From NCBI RefSeq assembly GCF_900105965.1, contig NZ_FNTV01000001.1, positions 1,860,001 to 1,924,000 on the forward strand: a stretch of DNA of 64,000 nucleotides, written 5' to 3'. This document shows positions 37,473 to 46,610 of this stretch, in pieces. The translations under genes were made by a program, and so were the position numbers. Numbering within the stretch: position 1 is the stretch's first letter; each line of letters opens with the position of its first letter. The DNA comes from Arthrobacter alpinus. Lineage in GTDB: Bacteria > Actinomycetota > Actinomycetes > Actinomycetales > Micrococcaceae. Below the pieces are notes generated by a model. It searched no databases, was not told where the DNA came from, and saw only the letters and a list, made by a program, of their open reading frames with translations.

Positions 37473-38303
37473 TTAGAGGGCTGAGCGGGTCATGATCTTC
37501 TTGGCGTGCAGCAGGATGGGGCCGTCGACCATCTTGCCTTTGAACGCAAATACACCCGTTCCAGCTTCTTCCGCCGCTGCCAACAACTCCCTGGCCGCAG
37601 CCACCTCGGCATCGCTGGGACGGTAGGCGTCCCGAACCACATTCACCTGCGAGGGGTGTATGCAGGCCTTGGCACCAAAGCCGCTCGCCACAGCATCTTC
37701 GGATTCCTCCGCCAGCCCGTCCACATCGGCGAAGTCCGCGTAGATGGAATCAATCGCCATTTTTCCAGCCGCGGCGGCGGCCAACAGTAGCTGCGAGCGC
37801 GCATGTGTTGCCACTGCTCGGTACGATCCGGACCTCGCACCGGAGGTGAACCGACTTGAGGTCCCGCCGAGCGAAGCCACGAGGTCTTCGGCTCCCCACA
37901 TCAAACCCACCACGTTGGGAAGTTTAGCCAGGCGAGGTGCGGCCAGGATTCCCGCGGCGCTCTCGCACAGCACCACCACCTTGTAGCGAGTGAGCGAAGC
38001 GATGATATCTACCTCAGATGCCTTGGCGATCATGATGGTCTTGTATTTGCTGCGATCCACGGCGGCTAGGTCCAATGCCGCATCTTCTGTTTCCAGCGCA
38101 TTGATCCGCACCATGGTGGTGGCCGGGTTGAGGCCGCTCTTGATCATGTTTTCGCGGGCCGCAGTCTTGGCCGCAGGTGCCACGGCGTCCTCCAGATCAA
38201 TGATCACCGCGTCGGAGCGCTCGGCAGCCTTGGCGAACCGCTCGGGCCGGTCCGCCGGCGCGAACAGCAGCGCCGGTCCCATGGTGAATTCAGTGTTGCG
38301 CAA
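37473..38303 (-). CDS. HpcH/HpaI (CitE-like) CoA ester lyase, probable (R)-HMG-CoA / citramalyl-CoA lyase
   Basis: A TIM-barrel lyase of 276 residues: GPALLFAPADRPERFAKAAERSDAVIIDLEDAV, ENM...TMVRINALETEDAALDL, VVLCESAAGILAAPRLAKLPNVVGLMWGAEDLVASLGG (metal-binding Glu and Asp), and KACIHPSQVNVVRDAY. It occupies the position of Rv2498c in the M. tuberculosis leucine cluster, which published work shows to be a lyase acting on (R)-HMG-CoA and (S)-citramalyl-CoA. By context this would release acetoacetate and acetyl-CoA in leucine breakdown and could serve itaconate use. TTG at 38303 has AAGGGAG 9 bases upstream. Confidence 0.85.
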   Translation of the reverse strand: MRNTEFTMGPALLFAPADRPERFAKAAERSDAVIIDLEDAVAPAAKTAARENMIKSGLNPATTMVRINALETEDAALDLAAVDRSKYKTIMIAKASEVDIIASLTRYKVVVLCESAAGILAAPRLAKLPNVVGLMWGAEDLVASLGGTSSRFTSGARSGSYRAVATHARSQLLLAAAAAGKMAIDSIYADFADVDGLAEESEDAVASGFGAKACIHPSQVNVVRDAYRPSDAEVAAARELLAAAEEAGTGVFAFKGKMVDGPILLHAKKIMTRSAL

Positions 38304-38330
38304 AGTTGTGTGCTCCCTTGGGTTGCTGTT

Positions 38331-38810
38331 CTAGTTACTGGGTTTTAGCCAAAAAAGTGCCGTCCGGCTGGCTTTGCCAACCACGACGCCGGACTGGTTG
38401 CGTCCCGTATGTTCCATCACCACGATCCCCTGCCCGGGCCGCGATGCAGACAACCGCTTCTCCGTCACCACTGTCTCGGTGTACAGGGTGTCGCCGTGGA
38501 AGAGTGGGTGTGGAAACGAGATGTCATTCATGCCGAGTTGGGCCACGATGGTTCCCTGCGTCAGTTGCGCTACCGACTGGCCCACCATGGTGGCGAGTGT
38601 GAACATCGAATTCATGAGTCGCTGGCCAAACGGTTGCCCTTCACTCCATGCCGCGTCCAGATGCAGGGCCTGAGTGTTCATGGTCATGGTGGTGAACAGG
38701 ACGTTGTCAGTCTCTGTCATGGTGCGCCCTGGCCGGTGCTGGTACACCACACCGATCTCCAACTCCTCAAAGTACAAGCCGCGCTGGGTGACCACCTTGT
38801 TCTCATTCAT
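38331..38810 (-). CDS. MaoC family dehydratase (hydratase of leucine/itaconate pathway)
   Basis: A hot-dog-fold protein of 159 residues: [45 protein letters not shown] matches the MaoC active-site region (Asn/His pair near the NTQALHLD block), then [30 protein letters not shown]. It is the counterpart of Rv2499c. In this pathway it should add water to 3-methylglutaconyl-CoA or mesaconyl/itaconyl-CoA before the lyase. Its start overlaps the scoB stop by 4 bases (ATGA); the longer upstream frame is a shadow of scoB. Confidence 0.88.
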   Translation of the reverse strand: MNENKVVTQRGLYFEELEIGVVYQHRPGRTMTETDNVLFTTMTMNTQALHLDAAWSEGQPFGQRLMNSMFTLATMVGQSVAQLTQGTIVAQLGMNDISFPHPLFHGDTLYTETVVTEKRLSASRPGQGIVVMEHTGRNQSGVVVGKASRTALFWLKPSN

Positions 38811-39466
38811 ACGTTGTCCAGATCGTGCATCTCCAGGTTCAGCGGTGCACCCGTGGCGGCCACGATCTGCTCCACCGTGACATCCGGCGCCAGCTCCTTC
38901 AACACCAGCCCGTCCGGGGTCACCTCGATGACTGCCATGTCTGTGATGATTAAATCCACACAGCCTTTTCCCGTCAAGGGCAGTGTGCACTCCTTGAGGA
39001 TTTTTGGCGAGCCGTTCCTGTCCACGTGCTCCATCATGACGATGAGCTTCTTGGCACCAAACACCAGGTCCATGGCCCCACCCATGCCCTTGACCATCTT
39101 GCCCGGGATCATCCAGTTGGCGAGGTCGCCGTTCTCGGCCACCTGCATGGCACCCAGAACCGCCACATCAACGTGTCCGCCCCGCACCATGCCGAAGGAG
39201 AGCGCGGAGTCAAAGAAGGACGCCCCCTTGTTGACGGTGACAGTTTCCTTGCCTGCGTTAATCAGGTCAGGGTCGACGTCGGCCTCGGCAGGGTAGGGCC
39301 CCGTGCCCAGAATGCCGTTCTCGGAGTGCAACACCACCTCCACCCCGTCGGGGATGAAGTTGGGTATCAGCGTGGGCATGCCAATGCCTAGGTTCACGTA
39401 CTGCCCGTTGTGCAGTTCCCGGGCCACCCGGGCCGCGAGTTCATTGCGCGAAAGTGTCATGGTCAT
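38807..39466 (-). CDS. scoB: 3-oxoacid CoA-transferase subunit B
   Basis: Beta subunit of a class I CoA transferase, 219 residues: [70 protein letters not shown], where the Glu of HSENG is the catalytic carboxylate that forms the CoA thioester, followed by [18 protein letters not shown] and [16 protein letters not shown]. With ScoA it should move CoA from succinyl-CoA to acetoacetate, the end product of leucine breakdown. Both ends overlap neighbours by 4 bases (scoA and maoC), so it is translationally coupled. Confidence 0.93.
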   Translation of the reverse strand: MTMTLSRNELAARVARELHNGQYVNLGIGMPTLIPNFIPDGVEVVLHSENGILGTGPYPAEADVDPDLINAGKETVTVNKGASFFDSALSFGMVRGGHVDVAVLGAMQVAENGDLANWMIPGKMVKGMGGAMDLVFGAKKLIVMMEHVDRNGSPKILKECTLPLTGKGCVDLIITDMAVIEVTPDGLVLKELAPDVTVEQIVAATGAPLNLEMHDLDNV

Positions 39467-40236
39467 GCCTCCTGTCCAGTTGCAACGGTCCGCTTCTCAA
39501 TGCGTTTCTCACTGCCGGGTGTCCCGGCGGGGACGTGGACCACGCGCTGGACGAAGATGCCGGGCACGTGGACGTGTTCCGGGTCCAGCTCGCCGGGTTC
39601 CACAAGTTCCTCCACCTCGGCGATCGTGATCTTCCCTGCCATGGCACATAGGGGGTTGAAGTTCATGGCCGTGGCGTGGAAGACCAAATTGCCGTGGCGG
39701 TCCCCCTTCCATGCGTGGACCAGCGCAAAGTCCGGAGTCAGCGATTCCTCGAGGACAAAGTCTGCGTCCCCGAACGTACGCACCTCCTTGGCCGGCGAGG
39801 CAATCTCAACCCCTCCAGCGTCGTCGTACTTCCGGGGAAGGCCACCCTCGGAGACCTGCGTGCCAACACCGGCGGCCGTGTAGAAGGCGGGGATGCCGGC
39901 GCCGCCCGCACGTAGTTTCTCGGCGAGCGTGCCCTGCGGTGTCAGCTCCACTTCAAGCTCCCCGGAGAGGAATTGGCGGGCGAACTCCTTGTTTTCCCCC
40001 ACGTAGGAGGAGACGGTGCGGCGGATACGCCCGTCGGTCAGCAGGATTCCCAGGCCCCAATCGTCAACGCCGCAGTTATTGGAAATGGTCTCCAGACCCG
40101 AGGTGCCGGCGTCATGAAGGGCGGCAATGAGCGCCACTGGGATCCCACACAGGCCAAAACCGCCGACGGCGAGGGAGGCCCCGTTGTGAATGTCTTGGAC
40201 TGCGGCTGCGGACGATGCAACGACTTTGTTGATCAT
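39463..40236 (-). CDS. scoA: 3-oxoacid CoA-transferase subunit A
   Basis: Alpha subunit of a class I CoA transferase, 257 residues: [65 protein letters not shown], including the G-rich CoA-binding motif, then [22 protein letters not shown] and [16 protein letters not shown]. It pairs with ScoB. ATG at 40236 has AAAGGG upstream; the 11-residue extension to 40269 is unlikely. The gap to the acyl-CoA dehydrogenase gene upstream is about 65 bases. Confidence 0.93.
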   Translation of the reverse strand: MINKVVASSAAAVQDIHNGASLAVGGFGLCGIPVALIAALHDAGTSGLETISNNCGVDDWGLGILLTDGRIRRTVSSYVGENKEFARQFLSGELEVELTPQGTLAEKLRAGGAGIPAFYTAAGVGTQVSEGGLPRKYDDAGGVEIASPAKEVRTFGDADFVLEESLTPDFALVHAWKGDRHGNLVFHATAMNFNPLCAMAGKITIAEVEELVEPGELDPEHVHVPGIFVQRVVHVPAGTPGSEKRIEKRTVATGQEA

Positions 40237-40300
40237 GGCTATTACCCTTTCATGGGGCGGTCTCGACAAGCTCGACCAGAGAAACTACCTCGAGAACCGT

Positions 40301-41470
40301 TTACAGGCCCAGTTCGCGGGCGATGAGCATGAGCTGGACTTCCGTGGTCCCTTCTCCGACCTCCAAGATTTTCGAATCGCGGTAGTGGCGGGCCACCGGG
40401 AATTCATTGATGAATCCGTAACCACCAAAAACCTGCGTGGCGTCCCTGGCATTGTCCATGGCCGCCTCGCCTGCGACCATCTTAGCGATGGCCGCCTCCG
40501 TCTTGAAGGGCTTGCCGGCCAACATGCGCGCGGCGGCGTCATAGTAGGCGAGTCGAGCCGTATGGGCGCGGGCCTGCATGCGGGCGATTTTGAAGGAAAT
40601 GCCCTGGTAGTGCCCAATGTTGTGTCCGAAGGCGCTGCGTTCCTTGGCATACCGGACAGACTCGTCCACGCAGCCCTGGGCCGAACCTGTGGCCAGCGCG
40701 GCGATCGCTATGCGCCCCTCGTCCAGGATGGACAGGAAGTTCGCATAGCCGCGGCCGCGCACACCCAACAGATTCTCCTCGGGCACGTGGACGTTTGAAA
40801 GGCTCAGGGGGTGGGTGTCGGAGGCGTTCCAGCCCACCTTGTTGTAGGCCTTCTCCACCGTGAAGCCCGGCGTCCCGTTGGGCACGATGATGGTGGAGAT
40901 TTCCTTTTTGACAGAGCCGTCTTTGCGTTCCGAAGCGCCCGTGACGGCTGTGACTGTCACGAATTTTGTGATGTCCGTGCCGGAGTTTGTGATGAACTGC
41001 TTGGCACCGTCGATGACCCATTCACCATTCTCCACCCGCGCCTTGGTGGCCGTGCCGCCCGCGTCGGATCCGGCGTCAGGCTCGGTCAGGCCAAAGCCTG
41101 CGAGCGCTTCGCCGTTGGTCAGCTGCGGCAGCCAGAGCTCCTTTTGCGCGTCCGTGCCGAAGCGGTAAACGGGCATGGCGCCGAGGGACACCCCAGCCTC
41201 CAGTGTGATGGCGACCGATTGGTCCACCCGGCCCAGCTGTTCCAGAGCCAGCGCCAGCGCGAAGTAGTCACCGCCCATACCGCCGAATTCCTCGGGGAAG
41301 GGCAGGCCAAAGAGCCCCAACTCCCCCATCTGCGCCACCACCTCATAGGGGAAGCTGTGCTCCTCGTCGTGTTTTGCAGAGACCGGGGCAACCACGGAGT
41401 CGGCGAAGTCGCGCACCATGTCACTGAGGTCCTGGTGCTCGTCGTTGAGCTCAAAATTTGGCACTGTCAT
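40301..41470 (-). CDS. Acyl-CoA dehydrogenase (probable isovaleryl-CoA dehydrogenase)
   Basis: An FAD enzyme of 389 residues: [93 protein letters not shown], then [19 protein letters not shown], the CoA/FAD-binding pair, and [44 protein letters not shown] at the end. It corresponds to FadE19 in the Mycobacterium cluster. Given the adjacent carboxylase and BCKDH, isovaleryl-CoA is the likely main substrate. Its start overlaps the carboxylase alpha stop by 4 bases. Confidence 0.93.
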   Translation of the reverse strand: MTVPNFELNDEHQDLSDMVRDFADSVVAPVSAKHDEEHSFPYEVVAQMGELGLFGLPFPEEFGGMGGDYFALALALEQLGRVDQSVAITLEAGVSLGAMPVYRFGTDAQKELWLPQLTNGEALAGFGLTEPDAGSDAGGTATKARVENGEWVIDGAKQFITNSGTDITKFVTVTAVTGASERKDGSVKKEISTIIVPNGTPGFTVEKAYNKVGWNASDTHPLSLSNVHVPEENLLGVRGRGYANFLSILDEGRIAIAALATGSAQGCVDESVRYAKERSAFGHNIGHYQGISFKIARMQARAHTARLAYYDAAARMLAGKPFKTEAAIAKMVAGEAAMDNARDATQVFGGYGFINEFPVARHYRDSKILEVGEGTTEVQLMLIARELGL

Positions 41471-43749
41471 TCCCCTTCAGGGTTGGTTGTCTGGTTGCTT
41501 GCTGTTGGCGCTTCGTCCGGCACCACGGTGGCCACCACCTGGTCGGCCTTGACCAGTGCCCCTGGCACTACGGCGATGTGCACGGTGCCGGCCATGGGTG
41601 CGGTGATCTGGTGTTCCATCTTCATTGCCTCGACCGCGAGCAGCACATCGCCCGCCTCTACCCGGTCCCCCGTAGCAGCGTTGACCACCGTGACGGTGCC
41701 GGGCATGGGGCTGCGCAGCTGGGGATCGGCCGCGGCGTCCACGCGCTCCAGTCCGGCGAGCATGCGCGCCGTGGCCGCATCCCGGTCGAGGCGCTCCAGC
41801 GCGACGCCCCACCCCCCACGGCCCAGGAACACGGCGTCCCCTGCCATGGCCACGCTGTACCCGTCCACCGACGCGGGCACCTCCTGCGTCCCGTCCAGTC
41901 CACGGACAAGCACGACGCCGGGACCCGGCGTGCCGCTGACCGTCACCACGCCGGTGCGGCCGGGCGCCGCGAAGACCAGGCGCCACGGTTCGGGATCGCC
42001 GAGCCGCCACCCGTCGGTGCGAGACCAAGGGCCGTCCGGCTGCGGACCGGCATTCCCTCGGGTGGGCCCACAGGTGCGAGGGTCCCGTTGCGAGCTTGCG
42101 AGCAATGGGAGCACCTGGGGACTTTCCGACCAATCGGCCGCGGACGGCCTCGGTCTCCCTGACGCGCCCTCCGGGCACGCCGGCTCCTCCGCCGAACGGT
42201 CCTCGGGAGGAGCCGGTATTCCTGTAGGCGGCGTAAAGGAGACGCCAAAGGCCGCTTGCGGCCGACGCGGCGGATAGCCGCCGAAGGAATACCGATCCTC
42301 CCGCGCAACGAGCGCCGCGGCGGCGTAGTCGGCGGCCGCGACGTGGCGGAACGCCATGTCCGGCAGCTTGCGCTCGATGAGGTTGGTGTCGAGGCGGCCG
42401 GCTTGGACGTCGGGGTCGGCCAGGAGAAGGCGCAGGTATTCGACGTTGGTGTGCACGCCGAGCACCACGTAGCCGGACAGGGCCGCGTCGAGCCGCTCCA
42501 GGGCCTGGGCCCTGTCGGCACCCCAGGCGATGACCTTGGACAGCATGGGGTCGTAGTCGGCCGAGATGTCCAGCCCTTGCAGCAGTGAGCTGTCCACGCG
42601 GATGCCGGGGCGCAACGCCACGGATTCGTCGAGTGCAACCACGGTTCCGGTCGCAGGAAGGAATCCTTCGGCAGGGCTCTCCGCATAGACGCGGGCCTCG
42701 ATGGCGTGTCCCTCCAGGGTGACGTCTGCCTGGCCGAAGTTGAGTTTCTCCCCGGCGGCGATGCGCAGCTGCCACTCCACTAGGTCAATGGGTGAGCCTT
42801 CCACGCGGGCCACCATTTCGGTGACGGGGTGCTCCACCTGCAACCGGGTGTTCATCTCCATGAAGAAGAACTCCTCCGGATTGTCGTCCGAGACAAGGAA
42901 CTCCACCGTGCCGGCACCCGTGTAGTTGACGCTGGCAGCCGCGGCACAGGCTGCGGCGCAGATGCGTGCCCGGGTGGCACCGCCGTCGTCCAGTGCTTCG
43001 ATCAGCGGCGAGGGGGCTTCCTCGATGACCTTTTGGTGGCGGCGCTGCAGGGAGCATTCGCGCTCAGCCACGTGAACGACATTGCCGAGGTTGTCGGCCA
43101 GGATCTGCACCTCGATGTGGCGCGGGTTGGCAACAAGCCTTTCCAGGAACAGGGTGTCGTCGCCAAAGGCGGCTGCGGCGACCCGGCGGGCGGTGGCGAG
43201 GGTGGCCGGCAGCTCGGCGGCCGAGAAGACGCTGTGCATTCCCTTCCCTCCACCACCGGCGGAGGGCTTGATGAGGATGGGGAAGCCAATGTCCCCGGCT
43301 GCGGCAATCAAGTCCGCGTCCGTCAATCCCGGCTCGGAGATGCCGGGCACCACGGGCACGCCGGCAGCGGAGACGTGGTTCTTGGAGCGGATCTTGTCGC
43401 CCATGACGTTCAGGGCCTCCACGTTGGGGCCGATGAACGTAATGCCGGCATCGGCCAGTGCCCTCGCAAACTCGAGGTTCTCGGACAGGAAGCCGTAGCC
43501 GGGGTGGACGGCCTGGGCGCCGGTCTCCCGGCACGCGGCAATGACGGCCTCGATGTTCAGGTAGCTTTCGGCAGCGGCGGCGGGGCCGATGCAGACGGCG
43601 GCGTCGGCTTCGCGCACGTGCCGGGACCCGGCGTCGGCCGTTGAGTAGACGGCAACCGAGCGGATGCCCAGGCTGCGAAGCGTGCGGATAACGCGGCAGG
43701 CAATCTCGCCGCGGTTGGCGACGAGGACTGTGTCAAACAATAAAGTCAT
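41467..43749 (-). CDS. accA1: Biotin-dependent acyl-CoA carboxylase alpha subunit, with in-frame repeat insertion
   Basis: A protein of 760 residues with the biotin carboxylase domain ([41 protein letters not shown] grasp [48 protein letters not shown]), a linker domain, and a C-terminal biotinyl domain ([17 protein letters not shown], biotin Lys in VEAMKMEHQ). By position it is AccA1, the 3-methylcrotonyl-CoA carboxylase alpha partner of AccD1. It is about 90-100 residues longer than usual: between [11 protein letters not shown] and [10 protein letters not shown] lies a low-complexity segment coded by repeat and palindromic DNA at about 42058-42293. The frame stays open. Confidence 0.93.
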   Translation of the reverse strand: MTLLFDTVLVANRGEIACRVIRTLRSLGIRSVAVYSTADAGSRHVREADAAVCIGPAAAAESYLNIEAVIAACRETGAQAVHPGYGFLSENLEFARALADAGITFIGPNVEALNVMGDKIRSKNHVSAAGVPVVPGISEPGLTDADLIAAAGDIGFPILIKPSAGGGGKGMHSVFSAAELPATLATARRVAAAAFGDDTLFLERLVANPRHIEVQILADNLGNVVHVAERECSLQRRHQKVIEEAPSPLIEALDDGGATRARICAAACAAAASVNYTGAGTVEFLVSDDNPEEFFFMEMNTRLQVEHPVTEMVARVEGSPIDLVEWQLRIAAGEKLNFGQADVTLEGHAIEARVYAESPAEGFLPATGTVVALDESVALRPGIRVDSSLLQGLDISADYDPMLSKVIAWGADRAQALERLDAALSGYVVLGVHTNVEYLRLLLADPDVQAGRLDTNLIERKLPDMAFRHVAAADYAAAALVAREDRYSFGGYPPRRPQAAFGVSFTPPTGIPAPPEDRSAEEPACPEGASGRPRPSAADWSESPQVLPLLASSQRDPRTCGPTRGNAGPQPDGPWSRTDGWRLGDPEPWRLVFAAPGRTGVVTVSGTPGPGVVLVRGLDGTQEVPASVDGYSVAMAGDAVFLGRGGWGVALERLDRDAATARMLAGLERVDAAADPQLRSPMPGTVTVVNAATGDRVEAGDVLLAVEAMKMEHQITAPMAGTVHIAVVPGALVKADQVVATVVPDEAPTASNQTTNPEGE
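42058..42123. repeat. Hairpin repeat copy inside the carboxylase alpha gene
   Basis: Bases 42076-42111 match 55866-55901 in the opposite orientation at 34 of 36 positions, and the two differences pair with each other in the predicted stem (T-A here, C-G there). Ends carry AGTCCCCA (42116-42123, reverse) and GTGGGCCC (42063-42070), the shared termini of the intergenic repeats. This copy is translated in frame. Confidence 0.8.
42180..42293. repeat. Nested palindromes inside the carboxylase alpha gene
   Basis: Two adjoining inverted repeats next to the repeat copy: CCGGCTCCTCC at 42180-42190 with GGAGGAGCCGG at 42206-42216, and GGTATTCC at 42215-42222 with GGAATACC at 42286-42293. They sit in the extra linker-coding segment and are not seen elsewhere in the window. 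Confidence 0.6.
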
Positions 43750-43752
43750 GGC

Positions 43753-45375
43753 TCACATCCTGAAGAGGCCGAAGGCGGTTTCGGGCAGCGGGGTCCGGGC
43801 GCAGACGTCCAGGGCCAGGCCCAGGACGGTGCGGGTGTCCGCGGGGTCGATGATGCCGTCGTCCCAGAGGCGGGCGGTGGCGTAGTACGGGCTGCCCTGG
43901 TGTTCAAACTGTTCAAGGACGGGCGCCTTAAAGGCGGCTTCCGCCTCGGCGGACCAGTGCTCGCCGTGCTGCTCAAGTTGGTCGCGCTTGACGGTGGCCA
44001 GCACAGAGGAAGCCTGATTGCCGCCCATGACGGAGATGCGCGAGGCCGGCCACGTCCACAGGAACCGGGGGCCGTAGGCGCGCCCGCACATGGAGTAGTT
44101 GCCGGCGCCGAACGAGCCGCCCACAATGACCGTCAGCTTGGGCACACGGGCCGTGGCCACGGCAGTGACCATCTTGGCGCCGTGCTTGGCGATGCCGCCG
44201 TGCTCATAATCCTTGCCCACCATGAAACCGTTGAGGTTCTGCAGGAAGATCAGCGGAATGCCACGCTGGTCGCACAGTTCAATGAAGTGCGCACCCTTCA
44301 ATGCCGACTCGCTGAACAGCACGCCATTGTTGGCCACAATGCCCACGGGATGCCCATGCAGAGTGGCGAAGCCCGTGACCAGAGTGGCGCCGTAATTCTT
44401 CTTGAACTCATGGAACTTGCTGCCGTCCACGAGCCGGGCAATGATTTCGCGAATGTCGTAGGGCGTGTTCAGGTCAGTGGGGACGGCGCCGTACAGTTCT
44501 GCCGGGTCGGCTTCCGGTTCACGCGACTCCCCCACAGCCCAGGCCGGTGCCGGGTTGGGCGGGAGCGTGGCCACGATGTCGCGGATGATGGAGAGCGCAT
44601 GTTCGTCGTTTTCTGCCAGATGGTCGACGACGCCGGAGATTCCTGCGTGGACGTCGCCGCCGCCGAGCTCCTCCGCCGTGACGATCTCGCCGATCGCGGC
44701 CTTCACGAGAGGCGGACCGCCGAGGAAGATGGTGCCCTGGTTGCGGACGATGACCGTCTCATCGCTCAGGGCCGGCATGTATGCCCCTCCTGCCGTGCAG
44801 GAACCCAGGACGGCGGCTATTTGCGGAATCTTGCGGGCCGACATTTGAGCCTGGTTGAAGAAGATCCGGCCAAAGTGCTCCTTGTCCGGGAACACCTCAT
44901 CCTGCTTGGGCAGGAACGCGCCGCCGGAGTCCACCAGGTAGATGCAGGGCAGCCGGTTCTCCAGGGCAATCTCTTGGGCGCGCAGGTGCTTCTTGACGGT
45001 CAGCGGGTAGTACGTGCCGCCCTTGACCGTGGCGTCGTTGCACAGGACCATGACGTGGCGTCCCTCCACCAGGCCAATGCCGGCGATGACCCCGGCCCCG
45101 GGGGACGCGCCGTCGTACATCTCATGCGCAGCCAGCGGGGAGATCTCCAAGAATGGACTGCCTTCATCAAGCAGGTGCCCGATCCTCTCCCGCGGCAGCA
45201 GCTTGCCGCGAGTCACGTGGCGCTGGCGGGATTTTTCGGGCCCGCCCAGGGCAGTGGTGCGCAGGTGCTGGCGCAACTGTGTCACCAAGGCCCGTTGCTG
45301 GGCATCATTGAGCGCAAACGCCTCACCCGACGTTTCCACCCGGCTATGCAAAGTCTCCATCGACCCCTCATCCAC
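43753..45375 (-). CDS. accD1: Acyl-CoA carboxylase beta subunit (probable 3-methylcrotonyl-CoA carboxylase)
   Basis: A carboxyltransferase of 540 residues with the crotonase-like twin-domain layout: [40 protein letters not shown] at the N-terminus, [67 protein letters not shown], and [67 protein letters not shown]. This matches MccB/AccD1, which transfers CO2 to 3-methylcrotonyl-CoA. It is the first gene of the minus-strand leucine operon, divergent from a TetR gene. GTG at 45375 or ATG at 45360 may be the start. Confidence 0.94.
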   Translation of the reverse strand: MDEGSMETLHSRVETSGEAFALNDAQQRALVTQLRQHLRTTALGGPEKSRQRHVTRGKLLPRERIGHLLDEGSPFLEISPLAAHEMYDGASPGAGVIAGIGLVEGRHVMVLCNDATVKGGTYYPLTVKKHLRAQEIALENRLPCIYLVDSGGAFLPKQDEVFPDKEHFGRIFFNQAQMSARKIPQIAAVLGSCTAGGAYMPALSDETVIVRNQGTIFLGGPPLVKAAIGEIVTAEELGGGDVHAGISGVVDHLAENDEHALSIIRDIVATLPPNPAPAWAVGESREPEADPAELYGAVPTDLNTPYDIREIIARLVDGSKFHEFKKNYGATLVTGFATLHGHPVGIVANNGVLFSESALKGAHFIELCDQRGIPLIFLQNLNGFMVGKDYEHGGIAKHGAKMVTAVATARVPKLTVIVGGSFGAGNYSMCGRAYGPRFLWTWPASRISVMGGNQASSVLATVKRDQLEQHGEHWSAEAEAAFKAPVLEQFEHQGSPYYATARLWDDGIIDPADTRTVLGLALDVCARTPLPETAFGLFRM

Positions 45376-45387
45376 TCATTCACGATT

Positions 45388-45428
45388 AGACTAAGTTAAT
45401 ATTCACTAACTGAAATTCAGGTTAGTCT
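45388..45428. promoter_or_regulatory. Candidate TetR operator of the leucine operon
   Basis: Inner palindrome AGTTAATATTCACTAACT (45394-45411, arms AGTTA/TAACT) nested within an outer pair AGACTAA (45388-45394) and TTAGTCT (45422-45428). It lies between divergent accD1 and tetR, the expected place for an autoregulating TetR repressor. Confidence 0.55.
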
Positions 45429-45464
45429 GTGATTTCTGTGATGTCCAGCACATGAGGAGCGACG

Positions 45465-46058
45465 GTGACGCAAGTCGAAAATGCCCGCAGTCAGGCAAAG
45501 GCCAATCGGCGGACTGTGCTGCTCAATTCAGCCGCGTCCCTCTTTGCCTTGCGCGGGTTCAAGGGCGTGTCCATTGAGGATCTGGGTGCTGCAGCTGGCG
45601 TCAGCGGACCGGCCGTTTACCGGCATTTCAATGGCAAGCAAGCGCTACTGGGCGCCCTGCTGGTAGGCGTCAGCGAAGAATTGCTGGCGGGCGGGAAGGC
45701 CGTGGTGGAGTCGATGCCGGATCCGGCCGCCACTGTGCGGGCACTTGTTGCATTTCACGTGGATTTTGCTTTGTCGAAGCCGGAAGTCATCCGTGTCCAG
45801 GACCGGGACTTTGACAGTCTCGGCGACGCAGACAGCTTGGCTGTGCGGTCCCTGCAGCGCGCTTACGTGGAGCTGTGGGTCGGAGCGTTGGGTCGGCTGT
45901 TTCCTGAACGCGATGCTGCCGTTTGCAGGCTGCAGGCACATGCAGTTTTTGGCCTGATCAACTCCACGCCCCACAGCGTCCAGATGCACGGGGAGCCAGC
46001 CGCCACGGCCCGGCCGATTCTGGAGGACATGGCGTGGGCGGGGCTGACGGGGCTGTAG
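45465..46058 (+). CDS. TetR/AcrR family regulator of the leucine operon
   Basis: A protein of 197 residues with the TetR helix-turn-helix at the N-terminus (RRTVLLNSAASLFALRGFKGVSIEDLGAAAGVSGPAVYRHFNGKQALLGALL) and a helical ligand-binding C-terminal domain (VRALVAFHVDFALSKPEVIRVQDRDF, SLQRAYVELWVGALGRLFPERDAA). It is divergent from accD1 with palindromes between them, so it likely represses the accD1-citE operon and senses an acyl-CoA intermediate (inference). It is convergent with the SPW-repeat gene, separated by a terminator. Confidence 0.92.
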   Translation: MTQVENARSQAKANRRTVLLNSAASLFALRGFKGVSIEDLGAAAGVSGPAVYRHFNGKQALLGALLVGVSEELLAGGKAVVESMPDPAATVRALVAFHVDFALSKPEVIRVQDRDFDSLGDADSLAVRSLQRAYVELWVGALGRLFPERDAAVCRLQAHAVFGLINSTPHSVQMHGEPAATARPILEDMAWAGLTGL

Positions 46059-46082
46059 AGGGACTAGGTCGCCCAAAAACTA

Positions 46083-46107
46083 GAAGCGCCGGGTTTCCCG
46101 GCGCTTC
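46083..46107. terminator. Terminator between tetR and SPW-repeat gene
   Basis: Perfect 11-bp stem GAAGCGCCGGG (46083-46093 with 46097-46107) around a TTT loop, between convergent genes. Confidence 0.75.
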
Positions 46108-46133
46108 CTGGTCATGCACTTTGTTTGTTGGCG

Positions 46134-46502
46134 TTAGTGTGCTGCCATGCCTCCGTGATGGCCTTCTGCATGATGATGCATACTTGGCTGCAACGCCAGG
46201 ACTCCGGCGATCACTGCCACGCCGCCTGCAATCCAGGAATTCCAGGTTGCCATTTGATGTCCTGTGTATCCAGCCAGCCACGGGGAAACAAACAGCAGGG
46301 CACCGAGGACCATCTGGACCCATTCAGCGACAGGCTGCCCGGGGCTCATCAGATTCCAGACGCCCGACGCCATCAGCAGGACACCGCATCCGATCATCAT
46401 GACCATGGAGCTGCTCTGCTGCGTTGTCCACAACGTTGACAGTGCGGCATACAGACCTGCGATCACAACAACATAATCTTGCCAGCGATTCCACTTCTTC
46501 AT
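46134..46502 (-). CDS. SPW repeat membrane protein
   Basis: A membrane protein of 122 residues with about four helices and the SPW repeat pattern: WQDYVVVIAGLYAALSTLW, MMIGCGVLLMASGVWNLMSPG, VQMVLGALLFVSPWLAGYTGHQ (the SPW motif) and WIAGGVAVIAGVLAL. The C-terminus is His-rich (HHHAEGHHGGMAAH), suggesting metal binding, though untested. ATG at 46502 has a strong AAGGAGG site 9 bases upstream. It stands alone between the TetR gene and the BCKDH operon; function unknown. Confidence 0.85.
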   Translation of the reverse strand: MKKWNRWQDYVVVIAGLYAALSTLWTTQQSSSMVMMIGCGVLLMASGVWNLMSPGQPVAEWVQMVLGALLFVSPWLAGYTGHQMATWNSWIAGGVAVIAGVLALQPSMHHHAEGHHGGMAAH

Positions 46503-46610
46503 TGATACCGACCTCCTTACAAGGTGGCTCCCAATAGTGGGGGTCACCTACAAATATACGTCGGTCTGTTCGACGTCGCCAGAGTCCCAACGTTGCATTC
46601 GTGCGGCGCT

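Noticed and set aside
40811..42277. Long plus-strand frame of 488 codons opposite the acyl-CoA dehydrogenase and carboxylase genes
   Set aside because: Both opposite genes are certain; the frame runs across two genes and has no domain.
43900..45399. Plus-strand frame of 499 codons opposite accD1
   Set aside because: A GC-bias shadow of a clear carboxyltransferase gene, with no protein-like pattern.
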